Part shown: positions 1 to 7,469 of the stretch, piece by piece | Numbering within the stretch: the first letter of the stretch is position 1 | Layout of the letters: the number at the start of each line of letters is the position of its first letter | Origin: Euryarchaeota archaeon UBA250 | GTDB lineage: Archaea > Thermoplasmatota > Poseidoniia > Poseidoniales > Thalassarchaeaceae | Direction of reading: 5' to 3' | DNA length: 15,486 bases | NCBI GenBank assembly: GCA_002504845.1 | Contig: DATW01000093.1 | Location: 9,243 to 24,728 of the forward strand | The notes under the pieces: generated by a model | Seen by the model: only the letters and a program-made list of their open reading frames with translations | Database searches by the model: none | What the model was told of the DNA's origin: nothing | Program-made: the position numbers and the translations under genes

Positions 1-878
1 GCTATGGCTTCATCAACACCCATACTACATTTCACATCATACAGGATAGTACGGCCCTCTTCTGAATCTTTATCCGACTCTTCATTGAGCAAGATATCCC
101 TGGCAAAAAGTCCAATCAAACGATCCGGATGAATGAACCTCCCCTTCTCATCAACTACGCCAATCCTGTCCCCGTCTCCGTCCACGCCGATTCCAAATTC
201 AGCCTCCGAAGATGCCACTGTAGCTGACAACTCCATCATGTTGGCAGGACGAGTCGGATCAGCCGGATGCGCAGGGAAATCAGCATCCCATTCGCAGTTA
301 ATCGCTACAGTTTCTACGCCTAATTTCTCGAATAGGTCAACAATATAAGGTCCGGGAACAGCATTGGCAGCATCAACTGAAACCACTATTTTTCGATTTA
401 TGGGCCCTATATCTTTCACAATCTCTTCGATAACTGAATTGACATATCCAGTTCCGTCAATCAAGGCGCCGTAAAGACCCCCTTCCTCTTCAGACATAGA
501 ATCGAAAACGGCTTTCAGATCTTGCAGGTCTCTCCCTGCCAAGGGCAAACCGGAATGAACAATCTTGAATCCATTATACTCAGGAGGGTTGTGACTTGCT
601 GTAATCACTACGGCCACGTCTATCTCCATATCCACAGTTGAGCGATAAACAACTCCTGTAGGCACCACTCCAAGATTTACAACTTCACAACCAGATGACC
701 TTATTCCATCCACCAAGGCCCCATGTAATTCCTCCCCAGATGTTCGAATATCACGTCCCACAGCTATCGACGTAGCTCCTGTGAAGTCTACGATGGACTG
801 CCCTAGTTTTTTCGAAAAAGAGACGTCAATTTCAGATCCCGCTATGCCGCGTATGTCATACGCCTTGAACACGCTCAC
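1..878 (-). CDS. Phosphomannomutase/phosphoglucomutase family protein, 3' end cut by window edge
   Basis: An alpha-D-phosphohexomutase, which moves phosphate between C6 and C1 of a hexose to supply sugar-1-phosphates for glycan synthesis in the cytoplasm. Reading the minus strand from GTG at 878 gives 292 codons with no stop before the edge. The start reads SVFKAYDIRGI, the family's usual N-terminus. The active-site phosphoserine loop TASHNP lies at residues 93-98 (Ser95), and the Mg2+-binding loop DGDGDR at 233-238. Full-length members are about 450 residues, so domain 4 and the phosphate-binding C-terminus lie outside the window. A second in-frame GTG at 872 is an alternative start. It is the last visible gene of the minus-strand run and sits 39 bp after the MFS gene. 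Mannose or glucose specificity (or glucosamine, GlmM-like) cannot be told from these motifs. Confidence 0.93.
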   Translation of the reverse strand, partial: MSVFKAYDIRGIAGSEIDVSFSKKLGQSIVDFTGATSIAVGRDIRTSGEELHGALVDGIRSSGCEVVNLGVVPTGVVYRSTVDMEIDVAVVITASHNPPEYNGFKIVHSGLPLAGRDLQDLKAVFDSMSEEEGGLYGALIDGTGYVNSVIEEIVKDIGPINRKIVVSVDAANAVPGPYIVDLFEKLGVETVAINCEWDADFPAHPADPTRPANMMELSATVASSEAEFGIGVDGDGDRIGVVDEKGRFIHPDRLIGLFARDILLNEESDKDSEEGRTILYDVKCSMGVDEAI

Positions 879-917
879 AGCCCTGACCAGATACGCGTAC
901 TCCTAAGCGTTGCCAAT

Positions 918-2174
918 TTAGGACACAGTCGGGGCAAGTCGAGACTCTTCTCGTACGGGAAGATGAATCAATGATGAGAAAACGCCCACTGCTATACCTA
1001 TCCACCAAACAATCGTATAGCTGCCATATACATCGTAAAGAACACCACCCAGATAGACTCCAACGAAACTACCCATTTGATGTGAAAAGAATACTATCCC
1101 ATACAATGTTGCCATGTATCTGAGCCCGTATATGTGTGCTACTAATCCGCTGGTCAGTGGAACTGTGGCAAGCCAGAGAAAGCCCATTGCGAATGAGAAT
1201 ATCAGCACGGTATTGGCGGTTATTGGAGTTAGAATAAACCAAGCCGCTGCTATCGATCGTCCAGCGTATATCCCCGATAAAAGCCATTTCTTACCGAATC
1301 TCTTGCCAGCCCATCCTGCCATCAGGGTGCCAATTATGTTGGCCGCCCCGATCACCGAAATTGCGAACCCACCCAATGCAGCAGTTGTTTCTATGCCTAA
1401 ATCGCCGCACCAGCCAATCGGCTCCACAGGAGCGCTCATCTCTGTGATCAAAGCTGGGAAATGTGCCGTGATAAAGGCAAGTTGGTACCCGCAAGAAAAG
1501 AAGCCAACGAAGATCATCATGTACGATGGATCCTTCATGGCTATGCGAAGTATTTCTCCAAGACTTTCCTCAATCTCTTCCTTTGCTGCACGATCTGGGG
1601 ATGTCATGAACGGCAGGAGCAAGAGCACAGCAAGAATCGAAGCGGCGAATATGATGAATATCGATTGCCATGACATGCTTTCCAGAAGCAAGACTGCCAC
1701 CATGGGGCCTACTATCTGTCCAGCAGATCCCGCCGCCGTTGCGATTGCAAGACTCATTGCCCGATGTTCCGGCGCACTTGCGCGCCCCACCACTGCTAGA
1801 ATGACCCCAAAACCAGTGCCTGCGATCCCGAAGCCGACAAGAATCTCATACAATTGAATTGAAAGGGCTGTATTTGCCTCTGTTGTGAGGACCAAGCCTA
1901 GGGCATACAAGATCGATCCTAAGACAATCGCCCGCCTATCCCCCATTTTTTCAGCAAATGCCCCGAAGAATGGCGCGCCGAATCCCCATGCCAGATTCTG
2001 AATCGCTATCGCCAGGCTAAACTCCGCTCTTGCCCATCCATATTCTTCTTGAATTGGAATCTGAAAAACACCAAAAGATGCACGTATCGCAAAACCAACG
2101 AGTACTATGATGCACCCGACTGCCAGGACAGGTGTGAACAGACGAACCTTGCCCTGATCAGCATTCACGGTCAT
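918..2174 (-). CDS. Major facilitator superfamily transporter
   Basis: A polytopic inner-membrane permease of 418 residues, the usual MFS length, with about 12 hydrophobic segments. After TM2 there is a variant of MFS motif A (GAFAEKMGDRRAIVLG), and GWAGKRFGKKWLL is the matching loop in the C-terminal half. The N-terminal RASFGVFQIPIQEEYGWAR resembles the oxalate/formate and monocarboxylate-type branch, so an organic anion is a reasonable guess, but the substrate is unknown. A hydrophilic insert with Cys and Glu/Pro residues (around EMSAPVEPIGWCGD) lengthens the loop before the seventh or eighth helix. The frame is open up to 2285, but ATG 2174 is preferred. It gives a normal short N-terminus and forms an ATGA overlap with the stop of ridA, which suggests translational coupling. 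RidA upstream in the same operon may hint at an amino- or keto-acid substrate; this is inference. Confidence 0.9.
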   Translation of the reverse strand: MTVNADQGKVRLFTPVLAVGCIIVLVGFAIRASFGVFQIPIQEEYGWARAEFSLAIAIQNLAWGFGAPFFGAFAEKMGDRRAIVLGSILYALGLVLTTEANTALSIQLYEILVGFGIAGTGFGVILAVVGRASAPEHRAMSLAIATAAGSAGQIVGPMVAVLLLESMSWQSIFIIFAASILAVLLLLPFMTSPDRAAKEEIEESLGEILRIAMKDPSYMMIFVGFFSCGYQLAFITAHFPALITEMSAPVEPIGWCGDLGIETTAALGGFAISVIGAANIIGTLMAGWAGKRFGKKWLLSGIYAGRSIAAAWFILTPITANTVLIFSFAMGFLWLATVPLTSGLVAHIYGLRYMATLYGIVFFSHQMGSFVGVYLGGVLYDVYGSYTIVWWIGIAVGVFSSLIHLPVREESRLAPTVS

Positions 2175-2548
2175 TTCTTTCCACTTCCAAGAAAGGCCTC
2201 GGCGACGATTTCCACTTTGGCCCCTCCTGGCAATTCCTTCACAGCGTATGCCGCTCTTGCTGGAAGTACGGTTCCTGCTAGCCACGAACCATAGATATCG
2301 TTGAATTCAGAAAAGTCAGACATATCAAGAAGCAGGACGGTGACCCTCACCAAATCTGATTTCGAAGACCCCGCTTCAGATAGGAGGCTGTCTATCTTTT
2401 GAAGTGCAGTAACTGTTTGCTCCTTGAGAGAATCCCCGCCATCAGTTCCAATCTGACCTGCTACCCAAATGTGATTTCCAACAGTTATACATGGACTGTA
2501 GGGTGCCAATCGAAGCCCCCCGAGGTCGACCGCGCGCTTCTCGTACAT
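2171..2548 (-). CDS. ridA: RidA/YjgF family enamine/imine deaminase
   Basis: A 125-residue cytoplasmic protein of standard length for the Rid family. Characterised members are homotrimers that hydrolyse reactive 2-aminoacrylate-type enamines released by PLP enzymes. The C-terminal part reads PARAAYAVKELPGGAKVEI, with the arginine (PAR) that binds the substrate carboxylate and the conserved VEI glutamate strand. The central NHIWVAGQIG and the VRVTVLLLDMSDFSEFN segment also match the family. The ATG at 2548 is preceded by a GCGAGG-like stretch. It sits 21 bp after the Nudix stop and overlaps the MFS start by 4 bp (ATGA). The role is probably metabolite damage control. Arginine-containing Rid members that are not deaminases also exist, so the activity is inferred from family. 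Confidence 0.92.
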   Translation of the reverse strand: MYEKRAVDLGGLRLAPYSPCITVGNHIWVAGQIGTDGGDSLKEQTVTALQKIDSLLSEAGSSKSDLVRVTVLLLDMSDFSEFNDIYGSWLAGTVLPARAAYAVKELPGGAKVEIVAEAFLGSGKK

Positions 2549-2569
2549 GCCCTCGCCTGTTGTATTCAG

Positions 2570-3028
2570 TCATTCAGCATTACTAATCATGCCAATCACT
2601 TGTATGTGGTCCCCAGCGACATTTTCAGTATCCATCATTCCAAGAGGTACCCATTCTGCATTAATCGCATCATCACCTGCTGAAGGCTTGGAGTCAGCAT
2701 CTACATCAACTCTGTAGAATAGACCCACACAATGCTTCCTTGGATCTCTTCCGGGCGAACCTAGCACACTTAGAAGAGTCGGATTTCGGCCATATACGCC
2801 CGTCTCTTCTCTCAATTCTCGTAGAACCGCGTCAAGTGGGTCTTCGCCCACATCAACGAAGCCTCCTGGAAAGGCCCACTTGCCTCGCCATTCTGGAGGA
2901 TTCGGCCCTCTTTGGATCATGAGGGCCTCAATCACCCCATCACACACCCTAGTCGCGACTGCATCAACCGTTACCGACGGTGAGCTGTAACCATCGCTGC
3001 CACAGACATCACATGTCTTACGAGCCAT
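2570..3028 (-). CDS. Nudix hydrolase with N-terminal CxxC
   Basis: A 152-residue pyrophosphohydrolase that cleaves a nucleoside diphosphate linked to another moiety. The complete Nudix box GX5EX7REUXEEXGU spans residues 56-78: Gly56, Glu62, Arg70-Glu71, Glu74-Glu75 and Gly77. It is preceded by the WRGKWAFPGG strand typical of ADP-ribose- or NUDT-like members. A CDVC pair at residues 6-9 opens the protein and looks like half a zinc ribbon; only two cysteines are clustered there. The frame is open to 3169, but that extension lies inside the cis-prenyltransferase gene and has no domain. ATG 3028 yields the usual PSVTVDA N-terminal strand and an 11-bp overlap with uppS. It may remove ADP-ribose, 8-oxo-dGTP or another diphosphate; the substrate cannot be read from sequence. 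Confidence 0.9.
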   Translation of the reverse strand: MARKTCDVCGSDGYSSPSVTVDAVATRVCDGVIEALMIQRGPNPPEWRGKWAFPGGFVDVGEDPLDAVLRELREETGVYGRNPTLLSVLGSPGRDPRKHCVGLFYRVDVDADSKPSAGDDAINAEWVPLGMMDTENVAGDHIQVIGMISNAE

Positions 3029-3908
3029 ATCTGCGTCCTCTAGAAACATAATCTTCAATCGCCCAGTACAGGTCCTGCCTTGAAAAAGAGGGCCAATGAA
3101 TATCCGTGAAATACAATTCTGAATATGCAATTTGCCAGAGAAGGAAATTCGATATTCGCTCCTCCCCACTGGTCCTGATCACAAGATCGGGATCTGGTAA
3201 CTCAGAAGTATACAGCCTTGATGATATAGCATTCGCATCTATCGAATCTATCTCAAGATCCCCATCGGCATGGTCCTTAGCCAATGATTTGACAGCATCG
3301 ATTATCTCTTCCCTTCCGCCGTATGCCAGACATACCGTGAATGTGAAATTCTTGTACTCACGAGTGACCTCTTCAGCTCTGGATATTGCATTTCTAACAC
3401 GTTCTGGAAGCATATCGAGACGTCCTACGGCGTTGACGCGAACCCCATTCTCATGGATAAGAGGGTCTACCGAAATCTCATTCAGACCTTGGACGTATAG
3501 GTCGAATAAGATTTCAATTTCTTCTTCAGTCCTGTTAGTGAGGTTCTCACTGGACAATGCATAGACTGTAAGATAGGGTATATCAAGATCCAAGACCCAC
3601 TTCATCACCTCTTTCAGTCGTTCCTTGCCAGCTGAGTGCCCTTGTCCAGATTCCATGGAATGAGCCCATGCAAACCTTCTATTCCCGTCCATTATGATTG
3701 AGATATGCTGGGGAAGCTCAGAAGGATCAAGCTCACGGAGCCTAGAACGCGCCCTCACCCCCCTCACACGTTCAATTCTGCTGACAAGACTCCATGCGAG
3801 CCGAGAATTGACAATCCATTTTCCCAGAGTTTTGAAAATTCTGAATCTAAGTAGCCACTTTGCAGACCTGTCTATTGATCGACCGAGCCACCCTCTATGA
3901 TTTGCCAT
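3018..3908 (-). CDS. uppS: Cis-prenyltransferase (polyprenyl diphosphate synthase)
   Basis: A 296-residue enzyme that adds isopentenyl diphosphate in cis to an allylic primer, making the long polyprenyl diphosphate that becomes the lipid carrier for glycans (dolichol-type in archaea). Motifs in order: IIMDGNRRFA at 71-80 with catalytic Asp74; GHSAG at 90-94; ALSSEN near 117-122; LAYGGREEI at 195-202; and RTSGEERISNFLLWQIAYSE from residue 245, the diphosphate/Mg2+ and dimer region. NRR in place of the bacterial NGR is the form seen in archaeal and eukaryotic members. About 65 basic residues precede the first motif, longer than in E. coli UppS, and could help membrane association. The ATG has a GAGGGG Shine-Dalgarno sequence (3914-3919) that overlaps the HAD stop codon. 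Product chain length cannot be predicted. Confidence 0.95.
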   Translation of the reverse strand: MANHRGWLGRSIDRSAKWLLRFRIFKTLGKWIVNSRLAWSLVSRIERVRGVRARSRLRELDPSELPQHISIIMDGNRRFAWAHSMESGQGHSAGKERLKEVMKWVLDLDIPYLTVYALSSENLTNRTEEEIEILFDLYVQGLNEISVDPLIHENGVRVNAVGRLDMLPERVRNAISRAEEVTREYKNFTFTVCLAYGGREEIIDAVKSLAKDHADGDLEIDSIDANAISSRLYTSELPDPDLVIRTSGEERISNFLLWQIAYSELYFTDIHWPSFSRQDLYWAIEDYVSRGRRYGS

Positions 3909-3913
3909 GAATG

Positions 3914-3919
3914 CCCCTC
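3914..3919 (-). promoter_or_regulatory. Shine-Dalgarno of uppS inside the HAD stop region
   Basis: On the minus strand GAGGGG stands 5 nt before the ATG at 3908 and shares bases with the TGA (3918-3920) of the preceding HAD gene. This fixes the uppS start and suggests the two genes are translated from one transcript. Confidence 0.6.
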
Positions 3920-4520
3920 ACGTGAAGATGATGTCTGCAGAATCGCCGACCAAGTCCATCAGCCCCTTTTCCGGATTAACGACTATTACTTCTCCTGCAG
4001 CTTCCCAAACTGGGATATCGATGTGGCTGTTCCCAGCATACCCGAATTGACCTTTCCCGAACCTTGCTGTAAGAGCCTCAGCCTTATTGGCCCCTCTGAG
4101 GTTTATGTCGCCGTCCGATGCCATTACGTCATTGAATATACCGAGATGCGCAGCAATGGACTCAGCAATTAGCCGATCAGACGCAGTCACGAGATACAAC
4201 TCTCTTCCACGTGCGTATTCGCCCGTTACCCATTCCATGAATGAAGGATGAAATTCTAACTCTGCAGGATCAAACTTCAGCAATCTTCCTAGACGTTGCT
4301 TCCAAACCGCTCTTTGCCCCGTTAACTCAAGCCAGATAAATCTGAAAATCCTCCATGGCCTCGGCAGCAAAACTCTGCGAATAGACACCCAACTCATGTC
4401 TGTGAGAATAAGGGTCCCATCCAAGTCGACGGCTAAGGGCATTTCCGAATGTTGGCCGGCCACGATATCACCTGGCCGAGCCTCTGGGTTCAATGTTCTG
4501 ACCGTTCGTCTGATACGCAT
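3918..4520 (-). CDS. HAD-superfamily phosphatase of the type fused to UbiA prenyltransferases
   Basis: A 200-residue HAD hydrolase with all motifs in order: DLDGT at 32-36 (nucleophile Asp32, acid/base Asp34), VTASD at 111-115 (Thr112), the motif III lysine Lys146 (ANKAEAL), and GNSHIDIP at 163-170. In the last, the first Asp of the common GDxxxD is Asn. The spacing and the segments RPWRIFRFIW, YLVTASDRLIAESIAAHLG and YAGNSHIDIPVWEAA closely recall the HAD domain found N-terminal to UbiA-family polyprenyl transferases, but here it stands alone. Being first in an operon with uppS, it may dephosphorylate a polyprenyl-linked or sugar phosphate; that is inference. Two starts are possible: ATG 4520, or ATG 4442, which begins right at the domain (MPLAVDLDGT). 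The first leaves only 18 bp to the divergent gene; the second would free room for promoters. Confidence 0.85.
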   Translation of the reverse strand: MRIRRTVRTLNPEARPGDIVAGQHSEMPLAVDLDGTLILTDMSWVSIRRVLLPRPWRIFRFIWLELTGQRAVWKQRLGRLLKFDPAELEFHPSFMEWVTGEYARGRELYLVTASDRLIAESIAAHLGIFNDVMASDGDINLRGANKAEALTARFGKGQFGYAGNSHIDIPVWEAAGEVIVVNPEKGLMDLVGDSADIIFT

Positions 4521-4538
4521 GTACCCAATCCTACTGTC

Positions 4539-5759
4539 ATGGAGTCCGGCGATACCCCCGCAGAGCCCGATTCCAGGACGCCCTTCACAATGGTCGAATT
4601 ATTAGGCTCAAGAATACACAAAATCCCCTCTGAGAATACTCCTTCGTCCATCGAAGAGTGGGTGAAATATACTCAATTTTTTGAAGTGTGGGGAGACGTT
4701 CCGGTGGAACTGATCTCCATGGATAATCGAGGACAGGAGATCTTGATTGAAAGCAGCAGCGGATCATATCGAGCCGAGTTTTCTCAATGGCCCGTTTCCG
4801 GCATGCGGGCTAGGATGAGATCGGAAAATAATCGGATTGAATGGCCAGTTGGGGGATTATCTATTGAGGGGTTGGATATCGCACTCTTGTGGAGGGATGA
4901 TTCTAATTCATCAGATGCAGAGGAGGTTATGTTGCAGCACATTGCGTCTCAAGATATGGATTCAGCAACTCAACTATTGGAAAGGTGCGGCAGAGCATTG
5001 GCTTCTGCTCAAGAGGCTCTATCCGCCCAATGGATAGGCCCATCCGACTCTCGTGCCTGGAACTCATCAATTACTAAGTTGGAAGAGGCCACTAAGAGTA
5101 GAACATTGTGGAGAGCCCCTTTCAAACCGGGAATGCCTGCCATGCTTTCTTTGGGCAAGATGTCTCTAGATCGTTTTTCGGAGTCATACGAGGGTTTGAT
5201 GCGACTGCGTCCGCCAATGTGTGGCCCATCTGACGCCGCCTCAAGGTCAAGGGGCATTGAGTGGCCGGCTTTGAGGGATTTAGCGGCCCTGCTGTACAAC
5301 ATTGGTGAAATAGCACATGGAAATGTTGAGCAAGAAGACTTCGAAAATCTAAGGCTCGCTACGATAAGAGGGTGGTCCAAATACCCAGGCCGTCGAAGAA
5401 CTGGTGGTGTAAATCCCCATAGAGCTCTACAGATCATTGGAGGGGGGGTATCGATATGGGAATATGAGCAGGCGCTTTCTTCGAAATTCGACACTACCGA
5501 GAACTCATCGCCAATTCCTCCAAGAACGGGTTACATACTAAGCAAAGTCGCCCCCATCCAGAGAAAATTATTCACCATACGGATATTTTCTGCCGCTTCC
5601 CTGGTGGGCGCTTCTTCTGCATTTTTGGGTATCATTGCATCCATATTGGAGCCGACTCAGACGTCTTTCTTTGCAGCTGCAGCAGGCGTCTCTGTTTACA
5701 TTATGATGAATGGGCTATACAGGTACGTGGCTCCAAATCCAGAGACGACATTCATGTGA
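4539..5759 (+). CDS. Uncharacterised protein with two C-terminal membrane helices, possible degenerate kinase fold
   Basis: Not confidently recognised. From ATG 4539 it has 406 residues. The first 340 or so are soluble. Two hydrophobic segments lie near 347-370 and 376-397, separated by a short EPTQT turn and followed by a 9-residue tail, so it looks tail-anchored by a hairpin. The order of weak patterns recalls the maltokinase/aminoglycoside-phosphotransferase C-lobe: LLERCGRALASAQEAL (like the lG..tAelH.aL helix), then SESYEGLMRLRPP (like the DFEGEP metal loop), then WPALRDLAALLYNIGEIAHG (like the sPlRDlA helix). No HGD catalytic motif is visible, so if related it is probably a pseudokinase. 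The frame is open from 4449 and an ATG at 4590 is also possible. It diverges from the HAD gene and its end overlaps the convergent gpmA by 8 bp. Homology is speculative; that it is a real gene is likely. Confidence 0.75.
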   Translation: MESGDTPAEPDSRTPFTMVELLGSRIHKIPSENTPSSIEEWVKYTQFFEVWGDVPVELISMDNRGQEILIESSSGSYRAEFSQWPVSGMRARMRSENNRIEWPVGGLSIEGLDIALLWRDDSNSSDAEEVMLQHIASQDMDSATQLLERCGRALASAQEALSAQWIGPSDSRAWNSSITKLEEATKSRTLWRAPFKPGMPAMLSLGKMSLDRFSESYEGLMRLRPPMCGPSDAASRSRGIEWPALRDLAALLYNIGEIAHGNVEQEDFENLRLATIRGWSKYPGRRRTGGVNPHRALQIIGGGVSIWEYEQALSSKFDTTENSSPIPPRTGYILSKVAPIQRKLFTIRIFSAASLVGASSAFLGIIASILEPTQTSFFAAAAGVSVYIMMNGLYRYVAPNPETTFM

Positions 5760-6354
5760 TCTGCGTAGGGTGCCATGCACCAGATTCGTATCTGTAGGCC
5801 ATAGGCACACCTGTTGGAATCTCTCTCTTCACTATCTCGTCAGGCCCAAGGCCTTCTATTTCCATCACAATCGAACGAAGCGAGTTTCCATGTGCAGCGA
5901 CGAGAACAGTCTGGCCGGATTCAAGATTAGGAACAATCTGTTCGAACAGACACGGTAATGTCCGCTCCGAAGTCATTCGAAGACTCTCACCACCAGGGGG
6001 GACGCCTTCGAAACTCCTCCTCCACATCCTGACTTGCTCGATCCCAAACTCTTCCCGGCACTCTTGCTTATTCCTGCCTTGAAGATCCCCATAATTGCGT
6101 TCATTTAATCGCGAGTCATATGTCACTTCACCACTCCATGAATGATTGATGTCCAGAATTATCTGGGCCGTGTGTTGGGCTCTGACAAGCCCACTAGCAT
6201 AGACAGCATCGAATTCGATTTCACAGAGTTTTTCTCCAGCACTCTTCGCCTCATCCATGCCCTTATCAGAAAGCTCGATATCCACCCATCCTGTGAATCT
6301 GTTCTGAGCATTCCAAAGGGATTGACCATGACGAATAAGGACCAACAATCCCAT
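5752..6354 (-). CDS. gpmA: 2,3-bisphosphoglycerate-dependent phosphoglycerate mutase
   Basis: A 200-residue histidine-phosphatase-superfamily enzyme that interconverts 3- and 2-phosphoglycerate in glycolysis and gluconeogenesis. LIRHGQSLWN carries the phosphorylated His9, FTGWVDIELSDKG at 20-32 is the dPGM-specific stretch, RAQHTA at 58-63 follows, LNERNYGDLQG at 83-93 holds the acid/base Glu85, and AAHGNSLRSIV at 153-163 holds the second His155. These loops favour true dPGM over a general phosphatase. It is shorter than E. coli GpmA (about 250) and lacks a long C-terminal tail, like other short prokaryotic forms. The ATG at 6354 has a strong GAGGTG Shine-Dalgarno sequence that overlaps the stop of the MscS gene, so the two are probably one transcript. 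Its last 8 bases overlap the end of the convergent plus-strand gene. Confidence 0.93.
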   Translation of the reverse strand: MGLLVLIRHGQSLWNAQNRFTGWVDIELSDKGMDEAKSAGEKLCEIEFDAVYASGLVRAQHTAQIILDINHSWSGEVTYDSRLNERNYGDLQGRNKQECREEFGIEQVRMWRRSFEGVPPGGESLRMTSERTLPCLFEQIVPNLESGQTVLVAAHGNSLRSIVMEIEGLGPDEIVKREIPTGVPMAYRYESGAWHPTQIT

Positions 6355-6359
6355 TCTGA

Positions 6360-6365
6360 CACCTC
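6360..6365 (-). promoter_or_regulatory. Shine-Dalgarno of gpmA overlapping the MscS stop
   Basis: GAGGTG on the minus strand ends 5 nt before the ATG at 6354 and shares bases with the TGA (6364-6366) of the channel gene. It supports the chosen start and translation from a shared message. Confidence 0.65.
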
Positions 6366-7455
6366 AAGAACGCCTTAACCGTGGCTCGTGGAACTCAAGA
6401 CCGAGAGTGTCTGCGAACTTCTTAGCCTCTACTAGAGCGTCTTCGCTCATTGCCCTCTGTACATCGGAAGACTGTTGGGTGTAGAAATTCGCTTGCACTA
6501 TGATGCTTGATGATCCCATGGAGAGTATCTTCACCCATGATGATTGTTCGTTGACCGTCCGCTCATCAGCATTCAGCATTTCTGACATTTTCTCGCAGAA
6601 ACTCTGCAGGGCCCCAGATTCACTGGAAACCTCGAATTCAAACGGCATCACAACTCTTCTGAAACGACGTTGCGAGAAATTCTCTATCGGCGAATTTACG
6701 AGGTTAGCATTTGGAACGGTGATGATCGTATCCAGGCCGGTTCTCAGTACCGTCATACGCATCCCTATGTCAACGACCTCACCTTCTATGCCGTCCACTT
6801 TTATCCAATCACCGAGATTGAAAGGTCTGTCTATTATGATAGACAGAGCACCGAACATGTTGGACACCGAGTCCTTGGCTGCCAGGGCAAGCGCAAGACC
6901 GGTGATTCCGAGACCCGCGATGATCCCATTCAGGTCGAAACCAGCGACACCAGCCACTACGAAGGCACCCAGGACAAATACTCCCATTCTGGCCAGTGAT
7001 TCACCTATGCTTGCCAGGGATTTCTGAGATGCACTGCTGTTGTCATCATGGGATAGCATATCCCCTATGGAACCAACCAACCCGTAAGCGGCGAATAGGA
7101 ACACGAGTACGTAGAGTGAAACAATTGATGAGAGGGCCCAGTCTACCCAATCCTCGTCCCATACTGGTTCAACTATGTTATCTAGAATCTCAATGAACTC
7201 GACGAAGAAAACCAATGCTATCGCCAAGGAAAGAGCTCGAGCCCCCCTTACTCCCAGCATGTCATCCACCTTTTCTCGATCAAACATTTTTTCCATGATC
7301 TTGGGAAGTACTATCTTTCTTACAAATCGCCCAAGTAAAAGTGACAGAATTCCAATGACTGCTATGCATGCTAGGGTCCCTGCCGAGAACCCCATGATGT
7401 CTGCCTCTAACCCGAAGTCGGAGAATGGCCCGCCACCCGGAACTGCCTCACTCAT
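6364..7455 (-). CDS. MscS-family small-conductance mechanosensitive channel
   Basis: A membrane protein of 363 residues from ATG 7455. MscS-type channels are homoheptamers that open under membrane tension and release solutes after osmotic downshock. The pore helix and beta domain are clear: GLGITGLALALAAKDSVSNM is the Gly/Ala-rich TM3, followed by FGALSIIIDRPFNLGDWIKV, GIEGEVVDIGMRMTVLRT, and ITVPNANLVNSPIENFSQ, all hallmark segments. Two or three further hydrophobic helices precede the pore, giving five or so in total, so it resembles the longer MscS/YnaI-like members rather than the 286-residue E. coli MscS. The frame extends up to a GTG at 7548, but that adds a Pro/Arg-rich stretch of no known type. 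With ATG 7455, a TATA-like box sits 25-30 bp upstream, which would fit a leaderless message. It leads the pair with gpmA. Confidence 0.92.
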   Translation of the reverse strand: MSEAVPGGGPFSDFGLEADIMGFSAGTLACIAVIGILSLLLGRFVRKIVLPKIMEKMFDREKVDDMLGVRGARALSLAIALVFFVEFIEILDNIVEPVWDEDWVDWALSSIVSLYVLVFLFAAYGLVGSIGDMLSHDDNSSASQKSLASIGESLARMGVFVLGAFVVAGVAGFDLNGIIAGLGITGLALALAAKDSVSNMFGALSIIIDRPFNLGDWIKVDGIEGEVVDIGMRMTVLRTGLDTIITVPNANLVNSPIENFSQRRFRRVVMPFEFEVSSESGALQSFCEKMSEMLNADERTVNEQSSWVKILSMGSSSIIVQANFYTQQSSDVQRAMSEDALVEAKKFADTLGLEFHEPRLRRS

Positions 7456-7469
7456 GGGGGGTCCCCTAA

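Noticed and set aside
133..348. Plus-strand frame of 71 codons at the left edge
   Set aside because: It is antisense to the phosphohexomutase, which has its TASHNP and DGDGDR loops on the minus strand through this region.
1114..1857. Long open frame (247 codons) on the plus strand
   Set aside because: It is antisense to the MFS gene; the translation is rich in Ser/Pro/Ala with no domain, while the minus strand gives a clear 12-helix transporter.
2175..2285. Upstream extension of the MFS gene
   Set aside because: The extra 37 codons overlap ridA in another frame, are basic and low in hydrophobicity, and ATG 2174 makes the ATGA junction.
3029..3169. Upstream extension of the Nudix gene
   Set aside because: It lies inside uppS, shows no family match, and ATG 3028 gives the usual Nudix N-terminus.
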